DNA of 64,000 nt, taken from positions 2,108,001 to 2,172,000 of the forward strand of contig CM057066.1 in the NCBI GenBank assembly GCA_029945375.1. The letters are read 5' to 3'. Made by a program: the position numbers and the translations under genes. The notes beneath the pieces are model-generated. The model worked only from the letters and a program-made list of their open reading frames with translations, did not search any database and was not told where the DNA came from. Shown here in pieces: positions 37,871 to 50,091 of the stretch (positions within the stretch are counted from its first letter, which is position 1; every line of letters starts with the position of its first letter). This DNA comes from Agaricus subrufescens. Its lineage: Eukaryota > Basidiomycota > Agaricomycetes > Agaricales > Agaricaceae.

Positions 37871-40741
37871 ATGCCCCTCGACCGCTCCTCTGGCCCGGAT
37901 CCCGACTCTTGCCACACAAATGAGATCCGTCTGTTCCAACCAACGCATATCCAGTCCTCTGGGGCCACGCCTACCGGAACTGTCTCTGCTCCTTCACAGG
38001 TCCGGGTCAATGGGCTAGCTCCAGCTCATGCCGTACCCCTATGGGAGCCTTCTACTGCAGTACACAAGCCCGTTCCCCTGCCATCACAAGCCAAACTTCC
38101 CGATACGTGGCGGCCAGTTTCGTCGTCAACTCCTCGATGCCGTGTGGAGGGTCAATCCGCTCACCATTTTGATCGCTCGTCACTATCACAAGCGGCCCAC
38201 CCTGATACTGACACATGCGATACAGTCGACCCACAATACCGTTCTCTTCACCACGGCTACTCCCGAGGCCCTCAAGCTGGCAGGGTTGCTGAAGCTGCGA
38301 CCCACTTTGCACAGCCTTCTCTAGTGTCTCAACGCCCAGTGCGTTTTTTCTTATCAGCAGATCGTAATCGCCCTGACATTCTCCGGACTGATATCTATCA
38401 CGCCCGCAGCACAGACAAGGCATGTTCAATCAAGCTAGCAATTTTTCTTTAGCGGGCAATGTGCTTATCGATAACAACGCAGACAATTGTGAGTATACCC
38501 ACTTACCACCTGTATAACGTACGCTCACTCGGTGTTATCTCGGCTAGTCACATTAAACAATATCCAGAACTCGGATAATCATTGTCAGTGATACTTCACA
38601 GTGTATTTAGCTTATACTGACCCCGCCGTATCTAGTCATGGCAATACTTCTGCGGAACACGATACCTGGAGCGGAATACAATTCATCCGATCGCGATCCG
38701 CCTCCGCGTTGTCACCCTGGAACCCGATTAAAGATTATAGAACGATGTCAACAGTTTATCCTTACCTGTGATGGCACCGAAAAAGTACAATGGGTAGTAG
38801 GTGCTGCCGGGGTTGGAAAATCAGCCATCATGCAATCTGTTGCTGAGGACGAATCTAATGTTCTCTCCGATATTGTTGTGGGCGCCACGATTTTTTTGTC
38901 CACTAACGGCCGCCAAGACGGAACGAAAGTCATCACGACCATTGCTTATCAACTGGCAGTAGAACTGGAGCCCTATCGCTTGTATCTGCAGAACGAGGTC
39001 ACCCGTGATCCGTCCCTGCTCCAGAAAGCTCTTTCAACGCAATTCAGTAAATTGATCATTGAACCATTCATCCGCCGCCGCCTTCTAGAGCCCTATTCTC
39101 GCGTCTTAATCATTATTGACGGCCTTGATGAATGCGACAACGCGTTCACACAGCAAGAGCTGCTCGAACTTATCTTGAACTTCTGTATAACATATCCTGC
39201 CTCGCCCATTGTTTGGATCATTGCGAGCCGTCCGGAACCTCATATTACAGCCGTCTTTGCTCGACCCAAAATTACGCCTGCATATGAAAGGGAGGAGATC
39301 CTGGTTGATTCCAATGAGGCCCGTGAAGATGTCGAGCACTACCTCCGCGATGAATTGAAGAAGGTTCAAATGGCATCAATCGCTCTCCAAGACCTGTCCC
39401 AATGGCCCTCCGAGTGCGATTTTCTCAAGATTGCTAAAACTTCGGATGGGCTATTCGCATATGCCTCGACTGTGGTCAGGTATATCAACAATGCCGCCTA
39501 TGGAGATCCAGCCTCTCGGCTCGATGATGTGCTGGTGATCATTGATACCGGTACGAAAAGTAATGTTCCCGGAAAAGATCATCCCATGGCTCGACTCGAC
39601 GCATTATACACTCATATCATGTCCAAGATTCCCGCCGATGTTATGGTCTATACTCGAAAACTATTCCTCCTATGCTTGGATGAAGATTGGGATCACTTTC
39701 CCTTTCAATTCCACTGCAATTTGTTAGGGATGACGCGAAATGCTGCTTATGGTGCCACTCATCATATCCGCTCCCTTGCTAGAGTCCCGGGACCCGCTGA
39801 AGCCGCCAACGATTCCCTTGAATTTTTCCACAAATCATTTCCTGACTTCCTCCGGGATTTTGATCGATCCGGATTCTCCATGGATGTTCGCGCTGAGATC
39901 GAGGAACTTAAAAATCAGATTACCCTCAGAATTATTAGAGAGGCTCCTGAGGGCATTGATATGGATTGTCTGGGTGACGATACCCTATTAATGTGCCGCG
40001 GTGCTTTGAAAAGGACCTTCAAGTCTAACAGCCACATCTCCCTCTCATGGCCTGCCCAGGGACGAATCGAGTGCACTGCGATGCGATGGACTATGTACCG
40101 CAAAGCCCTATGGGAGATTATGGATGGATTCGGTCGACGAAAACAAGTTTTCCAGAACCGGCTTTGTATTCGGGTTTTGACCAGTTGTTTCGTCGAGGTT
40201 CCGAGCATATTTCCCTTTAGAACTCTACGTAATATTGCGTTTGTAAGTTGTATCAAGCTTTATATCGCGCACATTCAGTTACTGATGTCTTACATAAGGA
40301 CCAATCTCGCCGTCGTGAACTCTTGAGATACGGTATTCTGAGGGAGGCCCCTTTGGAAACACTTAAAAACGAAAAGATCCCGAGTAGATTCGTACAATGG
40401 TATTTTAAGAATTCGACAACTGAAAACTCTATCACGCGATATAAAGTAAGTTTGATTGTTGTATCTTATCAGTGTTCGATATTCATCTACTTTGCCAGTG
40501 CGAAAGTGAAGAAGAGTGGAGAGATCAAAAGGAGCCAAAGGAATTTGACTTTTATTGCGATTACTGTATGCAACGACTAGAACAATATCTAGAGCCGCAA
40601 TTACCGGCTCTTCTGGCAACTGTTCTTGACGTTACGCCTACGTTGCGCTGGGTGGAACTTCGGATAGCTGATACGAATGATGGTGTGTCAGAATGGGTAT
40701 GTTACTTTGCTTGTTTGGAAGGGGATGAAGCGGACGATTGA
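37871..40741 (+). CDS. NLR-like NACHT protein, copy 1 (intact)
   Basis: Six exons: 37871-38338, 38410-38488, 38548-38583, 38636-40242, 40299-40445, 40499-40741, in frame throughout and giving 859 aa. Residues 1-156 are a Pro/Ser/His-rich disordered tail beginning MPLDR. Exon 2 encodes the short motif GMFNQASNFSLAG with IDNNA. The NACHT ATPase follows: entry block GAEYNSSDRDPPPRCHPGTR, Walker A GAAGVGKS (about residues 250-257) and Walker B LIIIDGLDEC (about 352-361). The region after it is helical (winged-helix/HD part, ending near HKSFPDFLRDFDRSGF). No WD40, TPR or ankyrin repeats follow. The last 130 residues are a compact module with YCDYC and DVTPTLRWVELRIADTNDGVSEW, shared by the other copies. 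STAND ATPases of this kind oligomerise on activation and mediate cell death or non-self recognition; that role is inferred from the family. Confidence 0.88.
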
Positions 40742-41888
40742 GTTGCTCTATATGCGTAGTGTGTTCAATGTTTCCCTCAAAATCATTCGATTGCATATCG
40801 CATATTATTATATCCATATGAATAGTGGTGACAATGATGCTTTTTCTGATTGCATTTGAAAGATAGGGATCTCTGCCTAATGGGCCAAAAGGCTGAAGTA
40901 CCTCAATTGCAACTAGATTAACTCGTTTGAAATATGGTTCTATCCACACAAATGCGGGATATAGGTTCTTCATGGGCTGTTAGGAGGTCTAGAAAGAGGA
41001 ACGTCCCGGGGAGGAGCTCAGGTGTTTCGGGATTCCGTAAGTTGGATTACTGCGGACTTTAAGTTTTGCTTTAGAGACGGACTAATCGTCGTTAGTGGGT
41101 TACTACATTCCATTCGCCATGTCGAGGTCGGTCATCTCAGGGTCAGGATTTTCGATGACTTTAGTGCTAGTTTAGTCTCGCTCTTATACTATTACACGTG
41201 TCACATGAGTTGGGGATTTGGTTATTTATTAGTCGTTCATTGGGTGGAGGAACACTAACAGATGAAGGGTGATTTATACCGTTATGCTCTCGAGCTCGGA
41301 TTCCCAACCGTTGCTCTGTTAAACGTTCGCGTCCGGTCTCGGGTGACGCAGACAGAATATTCTTCGCGCTTGCGCATTACGTACACAATGCGATAATCCT
41401 CGAGCGGTATCAACCGATGCTTTCCCCTTTGAACCAGATATGGGAGCGAACAAGTTGACAGGATACTGGGAAGTCAGGGGTCGGGCTATGCTCCTGCCAG
41501 GTGCCCATTGTATTACACGGGGGCTCAAACACGATTCGCGATGTGCAGCCTCACCTGATACTAATGAACTGTTGACGCATAGTATGAATGACAGCCTTTA
41601 TGAAAGTGGCGCCCCGAGGGTGCTGTGCTGGTAATGAATCAGGCCTTTTCTTTACGCAACATTGTTTTGAGGTTCAAGATCCCGACCGTTACATTGGCTT
41701 CCATTGTAGGAGAAAATCACGCAATTGTTCATTCAGGGACGTGGGTCTTTGATCCCGCCCTAGAATCTATATACTTTGCGCGCCATTAAAGGTGACGGAA
41801 TTCTGCCGCTTATTCAGTGGAACTAGTTCATAGCGTTCTGCCAAGTTTTGTTCTCGATTGCAAACCCGAACACACAGGAAAAAGATCG
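40742..41888. other. Intergenic, no gene recognised
   Basis: AT-rich 3' flank of NLR copy 1, then 0.9 kb without coding signs. Confidence 0.5.
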
Positions 41889-41896
41889 TATATAAG
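41889..41896 (+). promoter_or_regulatory. TATA box of the glutamine amidotransferase gene
   Basis: TATATAAG sits 58 bp before the ATG at 41947, with no ATG in between. Confidence 0.6.
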
Positions 41897-41946
41897 ACAG
41901 CCGGGGTTTACCTACTAATATCATCCCCCAACTCTCCCATTTAATC

Positions 41947-43088
41947 ATGCCTGCCTCTAGTGCTAGAACCGTCCGTTGTGCTCTGTTCGTTAATGACTAC
42001 TGGACCAAGTCACTTTTGTCCCACAATGGCGACTACCTCAACATGTATAGGCGATGGCTGAATGCTTCGTTGCCCAAGAACTCGGGCTACTCCCTCGTTA
42101 TGGATGCTTATGACACCCAGGATGGAGAGTATCCTCAGAAGGAGTACATCGACAATTATGATGTTATGTTGCTCTCTGGGTCATGTAAGTTGGATTATTT
42201 CTTGCCTCGAGTGCCATATAAAGACTGACCGATTGTTGCTCTCAGCTAATGATGCATGGTCTGATGCGCCATGGGTTTGCGAACTTGTGGATTTCATTGC
42301 GGATGTTATCAAAAATTATCAGACTATCAGACTTTACGGTGAGTCTAGTCATAGTCGTATGCTGCTGCTATGGTCGTTTTCTGATGCTTTTATACCAGGT
42401 GTGTGCTTCGGGCACCAGATCATCTGTCGTGCTTTGGGTGGCTCGGTCGGTAAGAACCCAGGAGGCTGGGAGATTGGGCCTACCGCTCTCCAAACTACCC
42501 CTATGGGTAGATTGGTCTATGACGCAGAAAAAATTGTAAGCATAACGATCTACGATTGTAAGAGCACTAAACGAATATCTGGTTGACGGATAGGCACTCC
42601 AACAATTCCATCAAGATGCTGTACCAGTAGAATCCTTGGCTGATAAGTTTGCTACGGGCGAACTTTACCTCTTGGCCAGTTCACCCAGAACGGTCAACCA
42701 GGGTATCGTCAAGTTCTACAAATTCGGCCCGCATTCAGAGGGTCCCAACTTCAAATACATCGAATTCGCTCATATCTTGACCAGTCAGGGTCATCCGGAA
42801 TTCGATGAGGCCACGATGACTGAGCTCATTCGTCAACGTGATGAGAAGAATCACCTTGATGAAGATGCGGTTGCTGGCTACTTTGGTCCCAAGGGCTCTG
42901 GTCGCGAGCACGAGCCCCATACTAGCAAGCGCCGACATGGGGCTAGGTATGGACCAGATTACGATGGTGTTCTTGTGATTGGAAAGGCGTTCTGGGAGAT
43001 GTTTGGTGTAGACTATAGTCAGGATACCCGGATTTCGTCGTTGGCAATGAAACCGAATGCTGGCCATCTCTTTTCGCTTGCTGACTAG
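41947..43088 (+). CDS. Class I glutamine amidotransferase-like protein
   Basis: Four exons, 41947-42184, 42246-42338, 42399-42535 and 42594-43088, give 320 aa. The triad is visible: nucleophile Cys113 in GVCFGHQII, His223 and Glu225 in SQGHPEF. YDVMLLSGS and DAWSDAPWVCELVDFI are the usual flanking elements, and RALGGSVGKNPGGWEIGP follows the nucleophile. This is the stand-alone GATase1 type (GuaA-like fold; the yeast relative is encoded near YLR126C, and plant GGP gamma-glutamyl peptidases belong here). It probably hydrolyses a gamma-glutamyl amide or glutathione conjugate in the cytosol. The C-terminal 90 residues (HTSKRRHGARYGPDYDGV) are an extension beyond the minimal domain. It lies between NLR copies 1 and 2, but there is no sequence sign of a functional tie. 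Confidence 0.9.
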
Positions 43089-43586
43089 TTTATGTGTCTC
43101 TGTATACTGGTAAATACCGATGTTATTTGTTATGTCTTGATGAGAATGCGGATTCATGTGTCGCACCACGCACTGAGTAAAATGGCAATCAGCAAAATAA
43201 TCCTGATGTACAAGCACTCTCTCTAACGCGATACGATTATGTTAGTACATTCAATGTGACAATAAGTACACAAGAATTGCACTATCATAAGGCAATGCTT
43301 GATCCAAAGTAAGGAGGGCTGTGTTCCCTCACTACAAGGCAGTGGCACCGGAGAAATCCGAGCTTTCCGTCTCGATGACGAGTGTCTGGAGTCCAAATTC
43401 ATACGCAGATTAACTAGCCAAGTTTGATCAAGTCCCTATGAGGACTGCGGACACCTGTCATCGAGGAGACAACGACGGATGAAATTTGAAAGGTCAGATT
43501 TTTCTGATGCCACCTCTTGCCTCACTACCGCCGCCAGACGAGATTCTGGCTGAGCACTACCAGGGCGACCCACCGCTACAAAGCCT
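43089..43586. other. Promoter region of NLR copy 2
   Basis: No ORF that can be supported. Contains the upstream flank of the NLR pseudogene. Confidence 0.45.
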
Positions 43587-46543
43587 ATGCCAGGTGACCG
43601 CGCTCCCAGGCCCCACCACCGGTCCTTGCCATATCCCGACGTGCCTTCGTGTCGGCCTCACCAGACTCGCCCCTCCATCGATGTCGCTTCTACCTCGTCA
43701 TCTGAGCAAGATAGACCACACCAACCTTCGCCCTGGGGACCTGTGGTAAACATCAGTTTTGCCGCCCGCGACACCCAGGACAATGGCTTGAATTCAGCTC
43801 CTGCCGTGCCGTCGCAGTGTTTGGCTACTGCAGGCATCGCCACCCCCCAGCCAACATTCCGCCCTCAGTCAGTCCGCGATACACCTTGGTCTGGGTCTGA
43901 CAACAAGGATTTTTTGGTTGTTCCGGTGTGTCATCCATCATACTATGATTCCATTTGAATATTCTTAAGTTGAATAGATCCCGGCACTGGCACCGGCAAT
44001 CCAATTGTTTCCTCCTCCGTCCTCATTAGTTGGGAATCCAATCCACGTGCCCCCGTCATCGTTGGTTCGAGACCAATACCCAGAGGAATATCATTCCTCG
44101 CCCGGGTCGCCCCTACAAACTCACCTTGACGAGCCCATTTCCTCCTCGGATATAATGTCACACCGCTCCAGCGCTCCAGTGACCCATGGTCGAGAACACA
44201 ACAATCCGATACAGTAAGCGTCACTCCCTGAAAACTGTTATACTATATGCTAACTCACATCGCGGATAAGTCACCCTGAACAATATTCATGTGTCGGACG
44301 ACAAGTGTAAGTAGGTTAATGTATGATTAGCATTCACTGATTATCGCGTACCTATGTCTAGTCATGAACTGGCTCTTGCAAAACACGCTAATTGGAGCAG
44401 AATTCGATTCTGCTTACCGATACCCGCCACCACGATGTCACCCTGGAACACGATTAGCAATTATAGAACGATGTCATGAGTTTATCCTGACCTGCTTTGG
44501 CCGTCAGAAGCTCCGATGGATAGTAGGCACAGCGGGAGTGGGAAAGTCGGCTATCGTGCAATCTATCGCTGAGGACAAGGCCAGCGTTCTCTCTGGCATT
44601 AAAGTGGGAACCACCATTTTTTTTTTCTATCAATGGACGTCAAGATTCCACAAAGACCATCATAACCATGGCCTACCAATTTGCCGCTAAACTTGAGCCC
44701 TATCGTCGGTTTGTACATGGTGAAGTCGCACGCGATCCATCTATCCTTCGAAAGTCTCTTTCGACTCAATTCAAGATATTCATTATCGAGCCCTTTATTC
44801 ATCTGCAAATGTTGGATCCCTCTTCTCGTGTATTGATTCTCATTGATGGTCTTGACGAGTGCGACGATCCTTTAGAGCTCCTTGACCTTATAGGAGACTT
44901 CTGCCTCGCATACCCTACGTCGCCTGTTGTGTGGGTTATTGCTAGTCGTCCCGAGCCTCATATTGTATCTTCCTTTACTCAACCAAGGATCGCCCCCACT
45001 TACGAGAAGGAGGAAATTGTGGTGGATTCAGATGCAGGCCCGTGAAGACGTCGAGCGCTACCTACGTGACGAGTTGAAGAAAATTCAAATGGCATCTATT
45101 TCACTCAAAGATTTGCCCCGCTGGCCCTCGGAGGACGATTTCCTACGGATTGTTTGCGAGGCAGATGGATTATTCGTCTATGCTTCGACAGTAGCCATGT
45201 ACATTAGTGACCCCACCTACGGAAACCCAGCTTCTCAGCTCGAGGACGTCCTGGAGCACATCAGAACTGGAAAGCAAGACACTATACCTGGCAAAAGGCA
45301 CCCGATGGCTCGACTCGATGCCTTATATGCGCATATAATGTCCAGGATTCCAGCGGATGTCATGGTTCATACCCGAAAGCTACTCCTCCTATGCTTAGAT
45401 GAGTATTGGGGTGACGCTTCTTTCCAATTCCACTGCAATATGTTGGGAATGGACCGACACACCGCCTATGGTGCCACTCACCACATCTATTCCATCGCTA
45501 CTATACCTGGGCCCGCTGAGGCTTCAAAGGGCCGCCTCGAAATCGTCCATAAGTCTTTCGAAGACTACCTGAAAGACCATCGGCGATCAGGATTTTCTGT
45601 TGATATCAATTTTGAACGTCAAAAGCTCAGGGCTCAGTGTGCGTTGAGAGTTGTCGAGGAGGTTCCTAATGGCATCAACTTTGGTAGTCTGTCCAGAAAT
45701 TTCTTTGATGGCGGTATCTTCAGAAACGGTCGTGGGGCTGGGGAAAGTATTTCTCTCTCGTGGCCCGCCGACGAGCGTTTTGGGGAATCACAAGGCCACC
45801 AGATGAGATTAGATATGTATCGTGAATCCGTCTGGGAGGTTATGTGTGGGTTTCGTCGGAGGGAAAAGGTTTTTCAGAGTCTGTCCTGCATACAATTATT
45901 GACTAGGTGTTTCGTTGAACCACCTATTGACTTTCCTAATCCGACATTGCGCGATACTGTTTTTGTAAGTTTTTTTCAATATTCTTTAACCATTATGTCG
46001 CTCAAGATACTTGTAGGATGAAACGCACCGAGATGAGCTTTTGGAACATGGTGTACTCAAGTTAGTGCCGTTGAAGACATTAGAATATGATAAGATCCCT
46101 ACTCCATCTTCTATTATACTTCACTTTCGGAGTTCGGCGGATGGACGTCCCAACTTGTGGATGACTTCGTGTGAAGTAAGTCAGATAGTTGAGATAGTAA
46201 GAAGTTTATCATTAATCATTTGTTTGTCTAGCATCAACGGAAGGGAAAGTGGGAAGGTTCAGACCAGGATTGGTCAACGGAATTTAAGAGACCAATGGAA
46301 CGCTTTTATAGGACTGGTTTGCGCTATTCAGCTTGGGAACTTGAACAATGTGGATATTGTTTCGAGCGCTTTACTCGACATTTTAAGAAGAGGTCACCTG
46401 GTCATCTCGTTACTGTGTTGGATGTTACCCCTGGATGGCGTTGGGTGGAACTTCGGTTTATTGATGAGGATGATGGTGTGTCGGAGTGGTCGTATCGTTT
46501 TGCCCATGGGGAAGGGGATATGAATGTATATTCGTCGTTGTGA
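43587..46543 (+). pseudogene. NLR-like NACHT gene, copy 2, with two +1 frameshifts
   Basis: Same layout as the intact copies. The N-terminal exon starts MPGDR at 43587 and ends at 43925; a second exon runs from 43978. NACHT sequence follows from 44364 with Walker A GTAGVGKS and Walker B LILIDGLDEC. The frame breaks twice. At 44617-44626 a run of ten T replaces the nine needed to read TIFFSINGRQD. Near 45030-45045 one extra base in GATGCAGGCCCGTGAAGA turns DSD-ARED into a stop. From there the third frame runs open to the C-terminal exons (QCGYC, DVTPGWRWVELRF, DDGVSEW) and stops at 46543. The short motif seen in the other copies is degenerate or lost (only MSHRSSAP remains), and the intron before exon 3 does not keep phase. 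The T-run break could be a sequencing or assembly error; the second is not in a homopolymer. Most likely a recently inactivated copy. Confidence 0.82.
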
Positions 46544-47177
46544 TTATCTTCGACGGGCGGTTGTTTCCTGCTTGTTTGTTTTTGCGCTATTAGGGGAATG
46601 AGATTAGCCGTTCGGGGTTTGGCATTCTCCTTTAGGTGAACGCTTATGCAATATATATTATTAGGCAACTTTTGTTATACGGTATGTGTGTTACATAAAC
46701 CGCTTTCTCCGTGTCCTCGTAGGTAGGCCAGATATCGATTATATCGGTAGATTCACCGGCCTTAACCCTTCTTCGCAAACTGATGAATCTAATCTATGCA
46801 TTCGAGCCTCCCTGAGAAAGGAAATATCACCTGAAAGATACAAATCGATGCCATAAAGTTCCAGCATACGTAGGACTTCAGTCGCTCCCGGGCCGGCGCC
46901 AATCAACTTTATGGTTCCTGGCAATTGCGATCATTCCCAGTAAGTACTTCATCAGGACTGATAAAGTGTACCGGGCCGAGTGGTACCCGGAGGTATAGTG
47001 TCACTGGGACCGTTTGAGTCATCAAGATAGCCTGATTTTACTCCTATTTAGCTCATTTAACAGCCCCTGTTGTTCTGCGTTCGGTCTTACTGTATTCAAA
47101 AATTGCTTGGGGTAATTTATAGGGCCCGAGTTTTATTTATTGCCCTCGATCACCTGGAAAGAATGAACAGACAGACG
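46544..47177. other. Intergenic, no gene recognised
   Basis: 3' flank of NLR copy 2 and upstream region of aldehyde dehydrogenase copy B. No supported ORF. Confidence 0.5.
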
Positions 47178-47185
47178 TATATAAA
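47178..47185 (+). promoter_or_regulatory. TATA box of aldehyde dehydrogenase copy B
   Basis: TATATAAA is 68 bp upstream of the ATG at 47246. Confidence 0.6.
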
Positions 47186-47245
47186 TGATCCTGGGACGTA
47201 CTGATCAGTTAACTAGTAACCCACTGCACCCAGATTTTTTCCCGC

Positions 47246-49668
47246 ATGCCACAGACGTATACGCACCATTTTGATACTCCCGTCTATAAGGGCTCTGTCA
47301 CTTTCAATACAGGGTAAGTGGTTTCGGGTTTTCGTGAGGACAGTTCTTTTGAGATATTATTATATACAGGTTGTTTATCAATGGTAAATGGGTGGACCCG
47401 GTTGATGGAGGACAACGTATTGAGTGAGTGATGATGTGTTTAAGGTGTGAAGGTTGCTTGTATGCTAACCTCTTCTCATCATTTCAGTGTTGTCGATCCG
47501 TGTATGCACATCCAATCTACCTGCTCGTCTGCGTTCTGATGACTAGCACAGCCACTGGCAAGCTCATCACCTCCGTTTCTGGAGGAACATCAAAAGATGT
47601 TGACGTTGCCGTCGAGGCCGCCGCAAAGGTTCGGATTTCTAACACCCTTTTCTCAAATGGTACAGCTAAATAATGGTTGAAAAACAGGCTTATAAGACCT
47701 CGTGGGGCTTCAAAATTCCTGGAGCACAACGTGGAAGGTTACTCTCCAAATTGGCAGATCTGGTTGAGCAACACACTGACGAACTAGCTGCGCTTGAGGC
47801 TTTGAATGTCGGTTAGTTGCAGTCGCAGGCTCTCGTCTTTCAACTTATGAATACTAATGTGTACTGATTCATAGGGAAGAGTTTTCATGTGGCGAAAATG
47901 ATTGATCTGCCTGCGACAATCAGGCTTTTGAGATATTATGCGGGTTGGGCTGATAAGATCCAAGGCAAGACGATCGAGGTCAGTGGATATCTTGAGCGTA
48001 GATTTTGCCTTTCAATCGTGTGTTGACTTCGATAACAGACAAACGAGAACAAAATGGCTTACACAAGGCATGAACCGTATGGTGTTTGTGTACGTACTGC
48101 CTACTGCCTGATTCTGCGAGCCGAAAGTCGCTGAGCTTGTTTTTCCTAGGGAGCAATTACCCCTTGGAATTTCCCTCTCGTGAGTGGTTCTGCTATAGAG
48201 ATTTTTTTTTTTTTTTCATGTGCTTGAGCTCTCACAGTCTGTCGTATCCATCAAGATTGGTCCTATGCTGGCTACTGGGAACGTTGTAGTCCTCAAGGTA
48301 GGCGCTCAAATGATAGTAGAAAACAAAAATATATGTGTTAATGACTACAAAGCCTTCAGAAGTCACTCCATTCACAGCACTCTTCATTGCCGATCTCATC
48401 AATGAGGCTGGCTTCCCTCCCGGTACGGTCAATATTATCAATGGCTATGGTAAAATTCTGCGTACAACGTTCATGACACTCTCTTGCTCAACGTAGAGGA
48501 AATATAGGTAATACTGTTGGAGATGCGATTGCAAGGCATCCATCGATCAGAGCGGTCGGGTTCACAGGAAGCACGTTAACGGGGCGTAAGCTACTTAAGG
48601 CATCTGCCGAGACGAACCTTAAAAAGATCTCTCTGGAGCTTGGCGGGAAGAGCCCTATCGTTATTTTCGATGATGCCGATGTCGAAGAGGCGATCAAATG
48701 GGCGAGCAGGGGAATTTTGTGAGTTATCTGTTATCGACACAGGGCATTATATGCTGACAGACTCGTTATCATCGATAGCTTTAATATGGGCATGTAACAT
48801 ATGTTTGTTTTTCTGAGAAAGGTTTTGACATTGAACAGGACAGGTCTGTGTCGCTTCGGCACGGATTTACGTGCAAGAAGGTATATATGACGCGGTTTTA
48901 GCGGGAATGACGAAGATGGCGGAGGCTCTTGTTGGCGCGACTGGAGGCCCTTTCGAACCAGGAGTTCAGCATGGACCCCAAGTGTCGAGTGTACACTTTG
49001 AGGTGAGGTATTATTGGAACATCCTGGCTACTGTTTACTTACCCGGATCATAGCGCGTTATGGCATATATCAACTCTGGAAAGAGCGAGGGAGCGAAAGT
49101 CCATATCGGAGGCGAGAGACACGGGAACACGGGTTACTTCATCAAGCCGACGATCTTTACTGGTGCCAGTGCGGACATGAAAATTATGCAGGAGGAAATT
49201 TTTGGTCCTGTCTGTTCGATCGTCAAGTTCAAGACCGAAGAAGGTAATTGCTCAATCTCTTGCAAAGGTGGCACTCTCAGTAACTTCGGAGTTTATCAGA
49301 GGTTACTGAATGGGCAAACAACACTTCATATGGGCTGGCTGCAGCCGTTTTGACTGAGAATGTATCTCGTGCAATCAGGATGGCGCATAACCTTGAAGCG
49401 GGATCTGTTTTTGTCAGTCTATCTTCTAATTATCTTATGATCGGGATCTCATACTGTTTAAATTCAGGTCAATTCTGGGCCGGGTGCGGATACGGCTCTT
49501 CCTTTCGGTGGTTATAAGCAGTCGGGGATCGGTAGGGAGAATGGCGAGGATGCTCTCTATGAGTGCGTAGTAGATATTCTCATTGATTGATATAGAACTG
49601 ACCAGATTTTTGCTTGTAGATATACCCAGGTCAAAGCCGTTCATGTGAACATTGGCCAAAAGTTGTGA
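47246..49668 (+). CDS. Aldehyde dehydrogenase (ALDH1/2-like), copy B
   Basis: A gene of about fifteen exons and about 500 aa, paralogous to the minus-strand copy at 29749-31925. The first exons are 47246-47313, 47370-47423, a 14-base microexon 47488-47501 and 47552-47628. Landmarks: [58 protein letters not shown], catalytic Glu in LELGGKSP and catalytic Cys in GQVCVAS. Then [21 protein letters not shown] and [12 protein letters not shown]. The intron just before the catalytic Cys (48790-48838) keeps the frame only if a GC donor (GCATGT) is used; otherwise the enzyme would be disrupted there. All other exons are intact, so I regard it as functional. It lies between NLR copies 2 and 3, as if tandem duplication occurred around it. 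Confidence 0.9.
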
Positions 49669-50091
49669 AATTATCCGTTTTCGCAGTTCAGTGTTTTGTT
49701 GACGAATGATATTACGTTGATTATTCTCCGATTAATGTTTTGTTGTTAGTAAAAGCGTGGCGACTGCTTGGGACAAATATTATTGGAGCAAAGTCAGGGA
49801 TTGGCCTCCTTGAAGTTACTGAAGTGGCACGGGAAATAAGTTGAAGAATTCATGCAATAGCACACTAGAAGAGACTCAGGATAGTGTACGAGGAAAGTGT
49901 AGCAAAAAAGAGCGGATTGATATAGATACGGGACAGTGGACATCAATGATTCCCAACGCCGGTCTCCGTGACATCTTTCATAAACATAGCCTGGACACGA
50001 GGCAGGAGAGGGCTGTGGGCACTGCATTTTTGACGCCCATGAGCCGTACTATTATTGGCAGAAGCATTGTGCTCCGTTTCCCTCTATCCAC
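49669..50091. other. Promoter region of NLR copy 3 (duplicated with copy 4)
   Basis: From about 49881 this stretch is similar to the upstream region of copy 4 from about 53670 (shared ATAGTG..., GTGGACATCAAT, CATAGCCTGGACA and GAGAGGGCTGTG blocks). The promoter was therefore part of the duplicated unit. Confidence 0.65.
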
